Assembly: GCA_022824025.1 (NCBI GenBank)
Contig: JAJEBF010000042.1
Span: 1-64,000, forward strand
Direction: 5' to 3'
DNA: 64,000 nt
Origin: Caldilineaceae bacterium
GTDB taxonomy: Bacteria > Chloroflexota > Anaerolineae > Caldilineales > Caldilineaceae
Position numbers and translations under genes: made by a program. The notes under the pieces were generated by a model. It did no database searches. It had not been told where the DNA came from and saw nothing but the letters and a program-made list of their open reading frames with translations. Positions 41,014 to 51,452 of this stretch are shown piece after piece (position 1 is the first letter of the stretch; every line of letters begins with the position of its first letter).

Positions 41014-41039
41014 CGTCCGATCTCGTATGAGGTCGGACG
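41014..41039 (+). terminator. Expression-platform hairpin of the cobalamin riboswitch
   Basis: 11-bp stem with one G-U pair and a GTAT loop, followed by TTACTGTTT. The weak T-tract makes a classical terminator uncertain; the stem could also affect translation of the next gene. Confidence 0.5.
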
Positions 41040-41111
41040 TTACTGTTTCTGCGGCTGTTTAGGGCGAACAAGCTACCGCCGTCACCAATGCAAAATGAAA
41101 GGCAAGAATCG

Positions 41112-42344
41112 ATGCGCAGTCTCCCTCACCTCCTGCTGGCTGTTCTTCTACTCGCTTTAAACGGCTGCGTGCCCCAGCCGGTCCAGCCTGCGCCCGCTAG
41201 CGAAAACGCCGCGGCCGTCGCAGCCGCTTCACCGGACCAGAATATTCACGACGGTTGCGTCGATTCATTCGATGCCGCCGTCGACTACTTCCCCCACAAA
41301 CTGTCGGTTGCCTATGCATCCGGTTTCGACGTCGAATACTACAACCACTACAAGGTTGTAACCGTCACCAATCCGTGGCAGGGCGCGCAAGAGAGCTTCC
41401 GCTACATCCTCCTCCAGTGCGGCGCCCCCGCCCCATCCGGTGTCGAAGGCACGGTGATTGAAGTACCCGTCGAAAACCTGATCGCCATGTCCACCACCTA
41501 TCTCCCTACCATCCAGGATCTGGGACTGACTGACAGGCTGATCGGCCTGGACAGCCATCTCTGGACAACCAACCCCGCAGTCCGCGAACGCATCGACTCC
41601 GGCGACATCGCTGAAATTGGCAGCGGCGCGGCCGTAAACGTCGAGCTGACGCTGGACCTGGATCCTGCGCTCGTAATGACCTACGGGACCGGGTTCGCCG
41701 ACTTTGACACACATCCAATCCTGCTCCAGGCTGGCATTCCGGTCGCGCTCAACGGCGACTTTGTTGAACAGGACCCGCTGGGCCGGGCCGAATGGATGAA
41801 GTTCATCGCCCTGTTCTTCAATAGAGAGGCCGCCGCCGCCGCCCAATTCGAGGCGATCTCCGCCGAATACAATGCCATCGCCGAACTGACGGCATCGCTC
41901 ACGCAGCGGCCTTCCGTCCTTCTCGGCAGCGTCTACAACGGGACCTGGTATGTCGCGGCCGGGGACAGCTACATGGCCAAAATGCTGGACGACGCCGGCG
42001 CCGCCTATCTCTGGGCCGGCCAGGGAAGCGTCGGCGCGCTTCCGCTCGACTTTGAGTCCGTCTTCGCTGTCGCGGCCGACGTCGATTTCTGGCTCAATCC
42101 CGATAACTCCTTCTGGTTTACCGTGGAAAATGTGCTCGAAAGCGATCCCCGCTACGCCAGCTTTGCCCCGCTCGAACGCGGGCATCTCTATAACAACAAT
42201 GCCATCGTCAACGAGAATGGCGGCAATGCCTATTATGAAGAGGGGGCAGCCCATCCCGAACGGGTGCTGAAGGACCTGGTCCGGATTCTGAACCCGAATC
42301 TGCTGCCGGATCACGAACTCAGGTTCTACCAGCAGGTCCAATAA
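41112..42344 (+). CDS. btuF: Cobalamin-type ABC transporter substrate-binding lipoprotein
   Basis: 410 residues from ATG 41112, with AAAGG 9 nt upstream; an ATG at 41088 adds eight residues before the signal. The lipoprotein signal is MRSLPHLLLAVLLLALNGC. The periplasmic-binding family 2 fold is seen in VENLIAMSTTYLPTIQDLGLTDRLIGLDSHLW and LTLDLDPALVMTYG. This fold binds B12 or iron chelates; the B12 riboswitch and cobS/cobU neighbours indicate corrinoid. Confidence 0.88.
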   Translation: MRSLPHLLLAVLLLALNGCVPQPVQPAPASENAAAVAAASPDQNIHDGCVDSFDAAVDYFPHKLSVAYASGFDVEYYNHYKVVTVTNPWQGAQESFRYILLQCGAPAPSGVEGTVIEVPVENLIAMSTTYLPTIQDLGLTDRLIGLDSHLWTTNPAVRERIDSGDIAEIGSGAAVNVELTLDLDPALVMTYGTGFADFDTHPILLQAGIPVALNGDFVEQDPLGRAEWMKFIALFFNREAAAAAQFEAISAEYNAIAELTASLTQRPSVLLGSVYNGTWYVAAGDSYMAKMLDDAGAAYLWAGQGSVGALPLDFESVFAVAADVDFWLNPDNSFWFTVENVLESDPRYASFAPLERGHLYNNNAIVNENGGNAYYEEGAAHPERVLKDLVRILNPNLLPDHELRFYQQVQ

Positions 42345-42403
42345 CCGTTAACGCATCCCGGCAACGCCGTGCCGCAGTTCCTGTGGCCCGCCGGAGGAAA
42401 CGT

Positions 42404-43168
42404 GTGCGCTCTGTGAGAACGCTCCTTATTAACGTGGTCGTAGCGTTTCAGTTTCTGACAATCGTGCCGCCGCCGCTGCGCCGGCCGGTCACGCCCCGCG
42501 AGTTGGGGAACTCAGTAACCTTCTTTCCGCTCGTCGGCCTGACAATCGGGCTCCTGCTCTTCGCGCTGCGCCAGCTCCTGGCGCCTGTCTTCCCGCCATC
42601 AGTGGCGGCTGTAATTCTGCTGGCGGTCTGGATAGCCAGCAGCGGGGGGCTCCACTTCGACGGCCTCCTCGACGCGGCTGACGGCCTGTTGGGCGGCCAT
42701 ACGCCAAAAGACCGCCTGCGTATCCTGCGCGACACGCGCGTCGGCTCCTTCGCTGTCGCGGCCGGATGCGCCCTGCTGCTGCTCAAATTCGCCGCCCTGC
42801 AGGCCGTCGGGACCGCGACCGCCCTGATTGTCGCCCCCATTCTCGGCCGCTGGTGGACAAGTGTCGCGGTCGCGCTCTTCCCCTACGCCCGCGCAGAAGG
42901 CACAGGCCGCCAGCTGAACGAAAATGCCGGCTGGCCGCACGCGCTTGGCGCCACCGCGATTGCCTTGGCCCCGCTGGGTTTTCTGTCGCCAACGCTCGGC
43001 ATCGCAGCCGTCGGCGCGTCCGTGATCGCGGCCGGCTTCAGTGCCTGGCTACTCATTCGTTTCTCGCTGGCTCGCATCCCAGGGCTGACCGGCGACATCT
43101 ACGGCGCCCTGTGTGAAATCGGCGAGACCGCCGCCATCGTGGCGCTCGCGGCAAATTGGCCAGTGTAG
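42404..43168 (+). CDS. cobS: Adenosylcobinamide-GDP ribazoletransferase (cobalamin synthase)
   Basis: About 254 residues from GTG 42404, preceded by GGAGG at 6-nt spacing. Six or so TM helices. The diagnostic block is HFDGLLDAADGLLGGHTPKDRLRILRDTRVGSFAVAAG, which carries the acidic metal site. It joins adenosylcobinamide-GDP to alpha-ribazole in the membrane. Confidence 0.92.
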   Translation: MRSVRTLLINVVVAFQFLTIVPPPLRRPVTPRELGNSVTFFPLVGLTIGLLLFALRQLLAPVFPPSVAAVILLAVWIASSGGLHFDGLLDAADGLLGGHTPKDRLRILRDTRVGSFAVAAGCALLLLKFAALQAVGTATALIVAPILGRWWTSVAVALFPYARAEGTGRQLNENAGWPHALGATAIALAPLGFLSPTLGIAAVGASVIAAGFSAWLLIRFSLARIPGLTGDIYGALCEIGETAAIVALAANWPV

Positions 43169-43294
43169 ACAGCCGCCGCTTCAAGGAGAGCGCCACGTCG
43201 CGCCCATTCCCGGTTGAGAGACTGGCCAGGAACAGGCAAGCCTTGCGGCACCGACGCCTCTCTACGCCCGCCGGCTGACAAAGGATAAAAACTT

Positions 43295-43912
43295 GTGGGG
43301 GAACTGATACTGATTCTCGGCGGCGCCCGCAGCGGCAAGAGCGCGCAAGCCCTGCGCATTGCCCGGGAGCGCGGCGACGACAGCGTGCTCTTTGTCGCGA
43401 CCGCCGAAGCCGGCGACGACGAAATGCGGCTTCGCATAGCGAAGCATAGAGCAGAACGGCCCGCCCACTGGCGTACGCTCGAAGCCCCCCGCGATGTCGG
43501 TCTCGCCGTCAGTCAACACGCCCGCGCGCACGCCACCATCATTGTGGACTGTATCACCCTGCTCGTCTCCAACCTCCTGGTCGACAGGCCCGACCCCTAT
43601 GACGAAGCCGTACAGGAAGACGTGGACCGGGAAATCGCAGCCATCCTGCACGCCGCGCGAGAAATGCCGGACGGGAACCGGCTGATTCTCGTTTCCAACG
43701 AAGTCGGCGCCGGCCTGGCCCCCCTTACCCCCTTGGGCAGAGCCTTTCGCGACCTGGTGGGCCGCGCCAATCAAACGTTCGCCGCAGCCGCTGACAGAGT
43801 CGTCCTGATGGTGGCCGGCCTCGCGCTCCCGTTGAAACAAGACGGGACCGGACCTCCGGGATTCCCCCTGTCTTCCCCGGAAGCCCCCCTGCCCAAGGTG
43901 AATGATGAATAG
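43295..43912 (+). CDS. cobU: Adenosylcobinamide kinase / adenosylcobinamide-phosphate guanylyltransferase
   Basis: 205 residues, GTG start. P-loop LILGGARSGKSAQALRIA, the acidic IIVDCITLLVSNLL and VSNEVGAGLAPLTPLGRAFRDLVGRANQTFA are CobU signatures. It activates cobinamide for CobS. It overlaps the next gene by 11 bp. Confidence 0.94.
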   Translation: MGELILILGGARSGKSAQALRIARERGDDSVLFVATAEAGDDEMRLRIAKHRAERPAHWRTLEAPRDVGLAVSQHARAHATIIVDCITLLVSNLLVDRPDPYDEAVQEDVDREIAAILHAAREMPDGNRLILVSNEVGAGLAPLTPLGRAFRDLVGRANQTFAAAADRVVLMVAGLALPLKQDGTGPPGFPLSSPEAPLPKVNDE

Positions 43913-45029
43913 GGAGAAGGTCTCAACGCCGCCATCCCACTTTGACATGCACGCTGCGTTTGCGCGTGACTTTCTGTACGCGCCCGGCCTGCTTCTGGCC
44001 GGCCTTGTCATTCTTGCGCTTGCGGCATTCATGTTGAGCCTGGCCGTTGGCTCCGTGCGCATCCCGCTGCGCGACATCGTCGCAGTGCTACTCGGCGGCG
44101 ATGCCGCCAAGCCGGCATGGGCAACCATCGTGCTCCAGTTTCGCCTGCCCAAAGCGCTGACAGCCATGCTGGCGGGCGCGGCCCTGTCGGTCAGCGGCCT
44201 CCAAATGCAAACCCTTTTTCGCAATCCGCTCGCAGGGCCCTTCGTGCTCGGCATCAGCTCCGGCGCCAGCCTTGGCGTCGCCCTCACCGTCCTGCTGGCA
44301 GGCGTGGCAGTGGGCCTGGGCGGCAGCACGACCCTCCTGGCGGGTATCAGTCTCGCAGGCGACGCCAGCCTTGCGCTTTCCGCTATCCTGGGATCCGGTC
44401 TTGTGCTTCTTCTTGTCATGTCCGTGGCTCGCAGAGTGCAGAGCGGCATGACGCTTCTCATCCTGGGCCTGATGTTCGGATATACGACCAGCGCCCTGGT
44501 CAGTGTCCTGATCTACTTCAGCGTTGTCGAGCGCATCCAGGCCTACATCTCCTGGACCTTCGGCTCATTCGGAGGCGTTACCTGGCGGCAGCTCCAGGTG
44601 ATGGCGCCGGCCATACTGCTGGGTCTGGCAGGCGGCCACCTGCTGATGAAGCCGCTGAACGCACTGCTCCTCGGCGAGACCTATGCCCAATCTCTCGGCC
44701 TGAACGTCCGCCGCGTCCGTCTCGGCATCATCGGCTCGTCCGCCGTCCTGGCCGGCGTTGTCACTGCATTCTGCGGGCCGATAGGCTTTCTGGGAATCGC
44801 CGTGCCCCATCTCTGCCGCAGTCTGCTCAACACGTCAGATCACCGGCTGCTGCTGCCCGCCGTCTCTCTCATGGGCGCCACCCTGGCGCTCGGCGCCGAC
44901 ATCGTCGCCGGCCTGCCCGGCAGTCAACTGACCCTGCCGCTCAACGCCGTCACCGCGCTGCTGGGCGCGCCGGTGGTAATCTGGGTGATCCTGCGCCAGC
45001 GCAATCTGCGCCAGGCCTTCGCCGGCTGA
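43902..45029 (+). CDS. btuC: FecCD-family ABC permease for corrinoid
   Basis: 375 residues with about ten TM helices. FecCD blocks: RLPKALTAMLAGAALSVSGLQMQTLFRNPLAGPFVLGISSGASLG and GPIGFLGIAVPHLCRSLLNTSDHRLLLPAVSLMGATLALGADIVA, ending GAPVVIWVILRQRN. Translation is likely coupled to cobU. It is the transmembrane channel for the lipoprotein at 41112. Confidence 0.92.
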   Translation: MMNREKVSTPPSHFDMHAAFARDFLYAPGLLLAGLVILALAAFMLSLAVGSVRIPLRDIVAVLLGGDAAKPAWATIVLQFRLPKALTAMLAGAALSVSGLQMQTLFRNPLAGPFVLGISSGASLGVALTVLLAGVAVGLGGSTTLLAGISLAGDASLALSAILGSGLVLLLVMSVARRVQSGMTLLILGLMFGYTTSALVSVLIYFSVVERIQAYISWTFGSFGGVTWRQLQVMAPAILLGLAGGHLLMKPLNALLLGETYAQSLGLNVRRVRLGIIGSSAVLAGVVTAFCGPIGFLGIAVPHLCRSLLNTSDHRLLLPAVSLMGATLALGADIVAGLPGSQLTLPLNAVTALLGAPVVIWVILRQRNLRQAFAG

Positions 45030-45042
45030 CAGGAATACGAAG

Positions 45043-46158
45043 ATGACGAACGGAACCGTCCTGAAGACCAGCGCCCTCTCCATCGGCTACCGCCGCCCCC
45101 GCAAACCCCCCGTTGTTATCGCCAAGGATCTCAACTTCTCCCTCCACCCGGGAGAGCTGGTCTGCCTGCTTGGGCCCAACGGGGCCGGAAAATCAACCCT
45201 GATGCGCACGCTGGCCCGCTTGCAGCCTTCCCTGTCCGGCCAGATCTGGCTCGATGGCCGGCCGCTCGCCGACCTGCGACCGGGCCAGCTCGCCCGCCGC
45301 CTCAGTATCGTCCTCACCGAACGCGTCGACGTCGGCGCCATGACCGGGTACGGGCTGGTTAGCCTGGGCCGCCATCCCTACACCGGCTGGACCGGCTCCC
45401 TGAACGAACAAGACCAGCGCATCGTCCAGTGGGCCCTGCGCGCCGTCAGCGCCCAGGACCTCGCCAACCGGCTGACCGTCGAAATGAGCGACGGCGAACG
45501 ACAAAAGGTTTTCATCGCACGCGCCCTGGCCCAGCAGCCCAGCGTAATGCTGCTCGATGAGCCGACCGCCTTTCTCGACCTTCCCCGACGGGTCGAAGTC
45601 ATGGAGCTTTTGCGGCAGCTCGCCATCGAGAACAACCAGGCAATTCTGCTTTCCACCCATGACCTCGACCTTGCCCTGCGAAACGCCGACAGGCTCTGGC
45701 TTATCTCCTCCGACGGCGAACTCTTCGACGGCGCGCCCGAAGACCTCATTCTCAACGGCGCATTTGAGCGGGTCTTCTCCGCCGAAGGCGTTTCCTTCGA
45801 TCGCGCGCGCGGCTCCTTCCATACACGCCAGGACAACTGCGGCCGCCTGCTCCTTCACGGTGACGGCGTCGCCGCCTTCTGGACCCGCCGCGCGCTCGAA
45901 CGAATCGGATATGCCGTCGGAAACGACGACGAAAACGGACACGCCTCTTTCTACCCAGCGCGCGCGGCTTCTCGGGCTTCGGCGCTCGGCTCCGTCACAG
46001 TAAAATTGCGCGAGAACGGAGCAATCTATATATTGGACATGGCAGGGCGCAAAGACTCGTTCAGTTCGCTCAACGCCCTCACCACTTACCTGCGCCGCGC
46101 CGGCGCCGGAGGGAATGCTGATGCCAAGGCTGACCAAAATCTACACACGCGGCGGTGA
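45043..46158 (+). CDS. btuD: ABC transporter ATP-binding protein for corrinoid
   Basis: 371 residues. Walker [14 protein letters not shown] (~41-53), signature [15 protein letters not shown], Walker [13 protein letters not shown], and H-loop STHDLD. The C-terminal ~110 residues are an extra domain beyond the ~250-residue core, ending close to the start of pduO. Partner of the permease at 43902. Confidence 0.92.
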   Translation: MTNGTVLKTSALSIGYRRPRKPPVVIAKDLNFSLHPGELVCLLGPNGAGKSTLMRTLARLQPSLSGQIWLDGRPLADLRPGQLARRLSIVLTERVDVGAMTGYGLVSLGRHPYTGWTGSLNEQDQRIVQWALRAVSAQDLANRLTVEMSDGERQKVFIARALAQQPSVMLLDEPTAFLDLPRRVEVMELLRQLAIENNQAILLSTHDLDLALRNADRLWLISSDGELFDGAPEDLILNGAFERVFSAEGVSFDRARGSFHTRQDNCGRLLLHGDGVAAFWTRRALERIGYAVGNDDENGHASFYPARAASRASALGSVTVKLRENGAIYILDMAGRKDSFSSLNALTTYLRRAGAGGNADAKADQNLHTRR

Positions 46159-46684
46159 CAACGGCACCACCGCGCTCGGCGGCGGCCAGCGTGTCGCCAA
46201 AGACGCCATCCGCGTTCAAGTCTACGGAACGGTTGACGAGCTCAATGCGCACATCGGCGCGGCGCTGGCAGGCGGCCTATGCGAGCGGCTGCAGGTCACG
46301 CTGCGCGAAATTCAGAATGAACTTTTCCACCTGGGATCGGATCTGTGCTTCCTGGAAGAGGACAAAGCCCGCTACGCGCCGCCGCAGATCGAGCAACGCC
46401 ACGTGGACCGCCTGGAAGCGCTGCTGGACGAGCTCACGCCCATCGTCGGCCCCCTGGAAAACTTCATCCTGCCGGGCGGATCGCCCGGCGCGGCCCAACT
46501 CCACGTCGCGCGCACCGTCTGCCGGCGGGCAGAGCGCGAGGCAGCCGCGCTCTCTCGCGACGAGGAAGTCAACCCCCACGCGATGCGCTATCTGAACCGC
46601 CTCTCTGACGCGCTCTTTGTCATGTCCCGCTTGCAGAATCAGGAAGAGGAGGTGGCCGAACCCTTGTGGGACCCAGCCGCCTGA
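46121..46684 (+). CDS. pduO: PduO-type ATP:cob(I)alamin adenosyltransferase
   Basis: 187 residues from ATG 46121, with GGAGGG 7 nt upstream; the gene overlaps btu[21 protein letters not shown] binds [18 protein letters not shown] and [37 protein letters not shown] are the other PduO signatures. It adenosylates cob(I)alamin, giving the coenzyme form that the riboswitch senses. Confidence 0.95.
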   Translation: MPRLTKIYTRGGDNGTTALGGGQRVAKDAIRVQVYGTVDELNAHIGAALAGGLCERLQVTLREIQNELFHLGSDLCFLEEDKARYAPPQIEQRHVDRLEALLDELTPIVGPLENFILPGGSPGAAQLHVARTVCRRAEREAAALSRDEEVNPHAMRYLNRLSDALFVMSRLQNQEEEVAEPLWDPAA

Positions 46685-46774
46685 GCGGGGGGCATTGCGC
46701 CGCAAGACGTTAACGTTTTCTGAACTGGGCCCTCGAAGGGCTCTGGCCAGTAGAAAAAAAAGGAGGCGCTACGA

Positions 46775-47125
46775 GTGGATGTTCCGGAGATGGCGCCCTA
46801 CGCGCGCCACATTTTCATATGTTCAGGACCATTCTGCGACCCGGAGGGCAAGGGGAGCAGGCTCTACGCCCAGTTGGCCCACAAATTGGGGGCGCTGGGC
46901 GAATACGACAACCCCCAGCGCGTCAAACGGGGAACTTCACCATGTCTTGGCGTCTGCCACAGCGGCCCCATCGTGGTCGTCTATCCCGACGGCATCTGGT
47001 ACTGCCAGGTCAACGAGGCCCTGTTGGACCGAATCATCGAGGAGCATCTGGGCAACGGCCAGCCTGTCGAGGAAGCCGTCTACCATCGTCTCGAAGATAG
47101 AACCTACTCAAGTGATGTCAGGTAG
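46775..47125 (+). CDS. Thioredoxin-like 2Fe-2S ferredoxin
   Basis: 116 residues, GTG start with AGGAGG upstream. Cys pattern C-x4-C at FICSGPFC and C-x3-C at [10 protein letters not shown], as in (2Fe-2S) ferredoxins of the NuoE-like fold. It is the last gene on this strand of the cobalamin unit, so it may reduce cob(II)alamin for PduO, as inference. Its 3' end overlaps the convergent cytochrome gene by 22 bp. Confidence 0.8.
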   Translation: MDVPEMAPYARHIFICSGPFCDPEGKGSRLYAQLAHKLGALGEYDNPQRVKRGTSPCLGVCHSGPIVVVYPDGIWYCQVNEALLDRIIEEHLGNGQPVEEAVYHRLEDRTYSSDVR

Positions 47126-47586
47126 GCGTAGACCGCTTTGAGCCCCTCCGGGCTGATTTTGGTAGAGCCGAAGAGGTGGTCAGGGCCGAGTTCGCCGCCG
47201 GTGCGAATCAGGTCTTCGAAATCGTCCTCACCCAATGTCAAGCCAATAAGCGAAGCCCCCTGATCGGTTCCTGCTGCGCCCTCGCCGTGGCACTCCGCGC
47301 AACGATTGCCGTAGACAAACTCGCCCGTCGCGATGTCCGGCTCTTCCGCCGCCGCCGCCTCGTCCTCTTGTCTATCCGCTTCGCTCGCCTCTTCCATATC
47401 CGTTACCGGCGTGGGTTGGTCAAAGCGGGCTGCCGGCATCGTCGGCACCGCGCCGCTCCTGTTCCCGTCTTCTCCGCCGGCCGCATCCTCCTCATCCCCC
47501 GCTCCGCAACCTGCCGCAAGGAATAGAAGCAGGAAGATCACGGCCATGCCCGGCCTGATACAGGCCGCAAGTCGTCGAATTTTCAT
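47104..47586 (-). CDS. Lipoprotein c-type cytochrome
   Basis: 160 residues from ATG 47586 ([14 protein letters not shown]...). Lipobox FLAAGCG. An acidic linker of ~55 residues precedes a class I cytochrome c domain with heme site CAECH (~99-103), distal [15 protein letters not shown] containing a Met-less region, so the axial ligand is uncertain. It may accept electrons from the sugar dehydrogenase-cytochrome fusions at 52600-56887. Confidence 0.8.
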   Translation of the reverse strand: MKIRRLAACIRPGMAVIFLLLFLAAGCGAGDEEDAAGGEDGNRSGAVPTMPAARFDQPTPVTDMEEASEADRQEDEAAAAEEPDIATGEFVYGNRCAECHGEGAAGTDQGASLIGLTLGEDDFEDLIRTGGELGPDHLFGSTKISPEGLKAVYAYLTSLE

Positions 47587-47700
47587 TTTTCTCTCCAACA
47601 TCTTCGCCGCTATGCCGCTCGCGCTTCCTTGCCGTAGAACCGCTTCCAACCGCGTCCCGCATGGCGGCCTGTCATGTGAACCGGCTGCCCTCCGACCGCG

Positions 47701-48603
47701 CTATTCGATCATCTTCGGATCCAGCGCGTCGCGCAACCCGTCTCCTACAAACGAAAAGCCGAGCATGGACAGGGCCACCGCGACCGTGGGGAACAGCGCC
47801 AGATGCCAGTAGACCCGCACATACGCATTGCTCACACCCACCATCTTCCCCCAACTGGGGATCGGATCGTTGATGCCGATGCCAAGAAAGCTCAGGCCCG
47901 CCTCGCCGAACATCGCCGCCGGAATCCCGAAACTGATGGCAACCAGGATTGGCGTCAGCGCATTCGGCAGCAAATGCCGCAAAATGATCCGGTTCCGGCT
48001 TACGCCGACGCAACGGGCCGCCTCCACATACTCCTTCTCGCGCAAAGAAAGAATCTGACCTCGCGTAAGACGGGCAATGCCAATCCAGCTTGTAATGCTG
48101 AGCGCGAAAATCACCTTCGTGATGCCGCCTCCCCACACCGATATGATCAGGATCGAGAACATCAACCCAGGAAACGCGGTCATGATGTCGATGAAGCGGG
48201 AGATGAAAAAATCTGTGCGGCCTCCCACAAAACCGGCCAGGCTGCCCAGCGGGACCCCGATCACCAACGCAACCATCTGCACGGCAATGCCCACCGTCAT
48301 CGACGTGCGGGCCCCGTAGATGAGACGACTCAGATAGTCGCGGCCCACCTCGTCCGTCCCCAGCGGATGGCCCGCCAGCTCAAAGGGAAAACGCAGCACA
48401 CGGTCATAATAGACCCTGTCGTATGGATAGGGCGCCACCAGATCAGCAAAGACTGCCAGGGACAGGAAGAACACGACGATCGCCAATCCAGCGACGGCCA
48501 GCCTGTTGCGCATAAACCGTCGCGCCGCGTCATGCCACAAAGTGCGGTGACGGCGTTCCTCCGGCGGCGCTACATCCAATCGAGTCGCTGCGCTGACCGT
48601 CAC
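47701..48603 (-). CDS. oppC: Opp/Dpp-type ABC permease (OppC/DppC)
   Basis: 300 residues, GTG start overlapping the end of oppB by one base. N-terminal TM helix, then BPD_transp family blocks: GTDEVGRDYLSRLIYGARTSMTVGIAVQ and a conserved EAA loop, EYVEAARCVGVSRNRIILRHLLPN. Imports peptides, sugars or other small solutes. Confidence 0.92.
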   Translation of the reverse strand: MTVSAATRLDVAPPEERRHRTLWHDAARRFMRNRLAVAGLAIVVFFLSLAVFADLVAPYPYDRVYYDRVLRFPFELAGHPLGTDEVGRDYLSRLIYGARTSMTVGIAVQMVALVIGVPLGSLAGFVGGRTDFFISRFIDIMTAFPGLMFSILIISVWGGGITKVIFALSITSWIGIARLTRGQILSLREKEYVEAARCVGVSRNRIILRHLLPNALTPILVAISFGIPAAMFGEAGLSFLGIGINDPIPSWGKMVGVSNAYVRVYWHLALFPTVAVALSMLGFSFVGDGLRDALDPKMIE

Positions 48604-49574
48604 TATGCGCCTCCCTCTGCGCCCAGCCGCACGCGCGGGTCAATCCACGTATACAAAATGTCTGTGAACAGATAGGTCAAGCTCCACAAGAAGGCGATCA
48701 GCAGGAACAAAGCCATGATCATCGGATAGTCCCGATTGAATATGCTGGTGACGAAGAATTTGCCCAGGCCGTTGATGCGGAACACGGCTTCAATAAATAT
48801 ACTTCCCGTCAACAGATTCGGAATGATCACCCCCAGCGCCGTCACCATTGGAATCAACGCATTGCGCAGAATGTGGCGCAACATGATCGCCCTTGTCGCC
48901 AGCCCCTTCGCCCTCGCCGTCCGCGTGAAATCCTGGCGCATCACATCGACTACGCTCGACCGCGTATAGCGGGCGATGATCGCCAGCGGGCCCAGCGCAT
49001 AGGCCAGCACCGGCATGATCCAGTCGGTGCAGATATAGGCGCTCCCAATCAGGCAGGTTCCGGAAGCGTTCCACCCGCCCATCGGCAGCCACTTGAGCCG
49101 CACCGCAAAAAACAGGATAAGCCACATCGCGATCACAAAACTCGGCACCGTTATCCCCAACATGGCGATAAACGTTGTAACGTTGTCGAGCCACGAGTTT
49201 TGATGATATGCGGCGTACACGCCTAACGCGATGCCCGCGCCGAAGGCCAGAAGCACAGTCATCAGGCCCACCTGCGCCGTCACTTTCCAGCTTTTGGCAA
49301 TCAGCGCGGTGACTGTCGTCGTCGGCTGCTGGTAGGGAATGCCGAAATCAAAATGCAGGACCGCATTCTTCATATAGTTCAAATACTGTATGTGGATGGG
49401 CTTGTCGAGCCCGTACTTTCGCAGTATGTTCTCTTTCGCGGCTGGCGGCAGTGGGGCTTTGGTCTCGTCGAATGGGCCGCCGGGCACCTGGTGCATGAGG
49501 AAGAATGTAACAACGGAGACAATAAAGAGGACCAGCAATAACGATGAAATCCGCCCGATTATGTAACGTGCCAT
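48603..49574 (-). CDS. oppB: Opp/Dpp-type ABC permease (OppB/DppB)
   Basis: 323 residues. First [38 protein letters not shown] and the EAA loop [31 protein letters not shown] are typical. Follows oppA by ~100 bp containing a stable stem-loop. No ATPase genes are visible next to these permeases. Confidence 0.92.
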   Translation of the reverse strand: MARYIIGRISSLLLVLFIVSVVTFFLMHQVPGGPFDETKAPLPPAAKENILRKYGLDKPIHIQYLNYMKNAVLHFDFGIPYQQPTTTVTALIAKSWKVTAQVGLMTVLLAFGAGIALGVYAAYHQNSWLDNVTTFIAMLGITVPSFVIAMWLILFFAVRLKWLPMGGWNASGTCLIGSAYICTDWIMPVLAYALGPLAIIARYTRSSVVDVMRQDFTRTARAKGLATRAIMLRHILRNALIPMVTALGVIIPNLLTGSIFIEAVFRINGLGKFFVTSIFNRDYPMIMALFLLIAFLWSLTYLFTDILYTWIDPRVRLGAEGGA

Positions 49575-49600
49575 TGCGCGTTGCCTGACCGATAGCTGCG

Positions 49601-49634
49601 GGAGCGGGAGGCTGCCAAGGCGGCCTCCCGCTCC
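49601..49634 (-). terminator. Intercistronic stem-loop between oppA and oppB
   Basis: A perfect 12-bp stem GGAGCGGGAGGC / GCCTCCCGCTCC with a 10-nt loop. There is no T-tract on the minus strand, so it more likely stabilises the upstream oppA message and lowers read-through into oppB than terminates fully. Confidence 0.55.
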
Positions 49635-49676
49635 TGTCTAACCTTACTTACTTGTCAAGGACATCCGAATTACCAG

Positions 49677-51452
49677 CTATTCGCTGATATAGATCTGCGC
49701 AATGTCCTGATCATTGCCCCAGTGCCAGCCGGTAATTCCCTGGGAGTCGGGATCGCGAATCGTGCCCTGGACCCACGGCTGCATCAGGTCGCCTGCCCAG
49801 CGGTGGGCAATGAAGATCCCGCCCACGTCGTCCACCAGGACGCGCTCGGCATCGCGGAACATCTGATCGCGCAACTCCGGATTTCCTACCATGCCGGCAG
49901 CTTCAGTGACCAGCGAGTCAAACTCATCGTTCTTCCAGGAGTGGCGGCCGCCAGACTTCCAGACGTTGCCCAGCAGGTTGGCCGGATCAAGGAAGTCCAT
50001 GCCGTAATCGACCGCGCCGAATGTCAACTCGGTCGGCTTGGCGTTCAGCGCATCCATGTAGATCTTGCGGTCTACATTCGAAATCTCCATGTTAATGTTC
50101 AAGCAGGAGCTGATCGAAGCGGCTACCGCCTGGTAGACGGCTGCCATCGCCGGCGCTTCGCCGCGCAGCATCATCACCTGGTCCGGGAATCCCTCACCGC
50201 CAGGATAGCCGGCTGCGGCCAGGTGCTCGTTGGCAAGGTCGCAGTCGAAGTTCTGATACGCCCGCAACGCGCCCTCAGTGTCAGACGACGGATAACCCGG
50301 CATCAGCATCGAGTAGGCCGGCATCGCCTTGATCTCACCATAGACGCTGGCAACGATATTCTCGCGGTCGACCGCATGAGCGAACGCCTTGCGAACATCC
50401 AGGTTGCTGAACGGTTCGGTGAATGTATCAAACAGCAGATAGTCTGTGCGGAAGTCGCCGAAATGCCGCAGGTAGTTGCTGGACATCGTCTCATCCCGCA
50501 GGATCAGCTCAAAGTCGGCCGGCGTCAGCGCGCCATAACCCACCACATCGATGTCGCCGTTCTGATAGGCGGCAAAGAATGTGCTCGGATCCATGAACGT
50601 GCATTCGATGCGCTTCAACAGAGGCGGCCGGTAACCCTTATAGGTCGGGTTGGCCTCGACAGCGATCTTGTTGCCCGGATCAAACTCGGCCAGTACGAAA
50701 GGACCGGAGGAAACTGAAGTCTCCACACTGCTGTTGTAATAAGGACCGTGCTCCTCCAGGGCCTTCTTTTGCAGCGTAAAGGCAAACTTCATCACGCCAG
50801 GCAATGGCGGGAACACATCCTCCGTCTCAACCTCAAGCGTCAAATCATCAACCGCACGGACGCCCAGCTCTTCGGGCGGCAGCTCGCCGGCGATAATTTT
50901 GCTCCAGTTCTTGATGCCGCCATCGGCCAGGAAGCTATAGAACCAAGAGAAATCCCAACCGTGCTCCGGGGTCGCGGTCAGCCGGAAGGTGGCCTCGTAG
51001 TCATAGGCCGTCAACGGTGTGCCGTCGCTCCAGACCTGGCCGGGCCGCAAGTGGAAGGTCCAAACCTTGCCGTCCTCTGAAACGTCCCAACTCTCGGCCG
51101 CGCCGGGAATCACGTTAAAGTCCTTGTCCAGAGAAACCAGTGTATCCTGGAAGAGGTCCGCCAGGCAGTACCGGTTGTAAACCGCCACCGGGAAGTCAAA
51201 CGTGGAGGCGCTCTGGTTTATGTTGGCTGCCACCCGGTATACCTGCTCGTCATAGGGACGGGCATCCGCAGGCAACTCCGTACCGTACACGGTGACATTG
51301 CTTGCAGCTTCCTCACTTGCCTCTCCGGCCGCCGGCTCTTGCGCCGCTGGCGCCGCTGCCGGCACACAGGCCTGCAAAAGCAAACCGACCAGTAGAAAGA
51401 CTGGAAGGCCATAGGCCAACCAGCGGGGTCTTTGAACAACTCGATTCGACAT
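49677..51452 (-). CDS. oppA: Opp/Dpp-type substrate-binding lipoprotein
   Basis: 591 residues from ATG 51452, with AAAGGAGA upstream; lipoprotein signal ...LPVFLLVGLLLQAC. SBP_bac_5 family: FNVIPGAAESWDVSEDGKVWTFHLRPGQVWSDGTPLTAYDY is the classic block. Ligand unknown; the adjacent sugar dehydrogenases make a sugar or glycoside as possible as a peptide. Confidence 0.92.
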   Translation of the reverse strand: MSNRVVQRPRWLAYGLPVFLLVGLLLQACVPAAAPAAQEPAAGEASEEAASNVTVYGTELPADARPYDEQVYRVAANINQSASTFDFPVAVYNRYCLADLFQDTLVSLDKDFNVIPGAAESWDVSEDGKVWTFHLRPGQVWSDGTPLTAYDYEATFRLTATPEHGWDFSWFYSFLADGGIKNWSKIIAGELPPEELGVRAVDDLTLEVETEDVFPPLPGVMKFAFTLQKKALEEHGPYYNSSVETSVSSGPFVLAEFDPGNKIAVEANPTYKGYRPPLLKRIECTFMDPSTFFAAYQNGDIDVVGYGALTPADFELILRDETMSSNYLRHFGDFRTDYLLFDTFTEPFSNLDVRKAFAHAVDRENIVASVYGEIKAMPAYSMLMPGYPSSDTEGALRAYQNFDCDLANEHLAAAGYPGGEGFPDQVMMLRGEAPAMAAVYQAVAASISSCLNINMEISNVDRKIYMDALNAKPTELTFGAVDYGMDFLDPANLLGNVWKSGGRHSWKNDEFDSLVTEAAGMVGNPELRDQMFRDAERVLVDDVGGIFIAHRWAGDLMQPWVQGTIRDPDSQGITGWHWGNDQDIAQIYISE

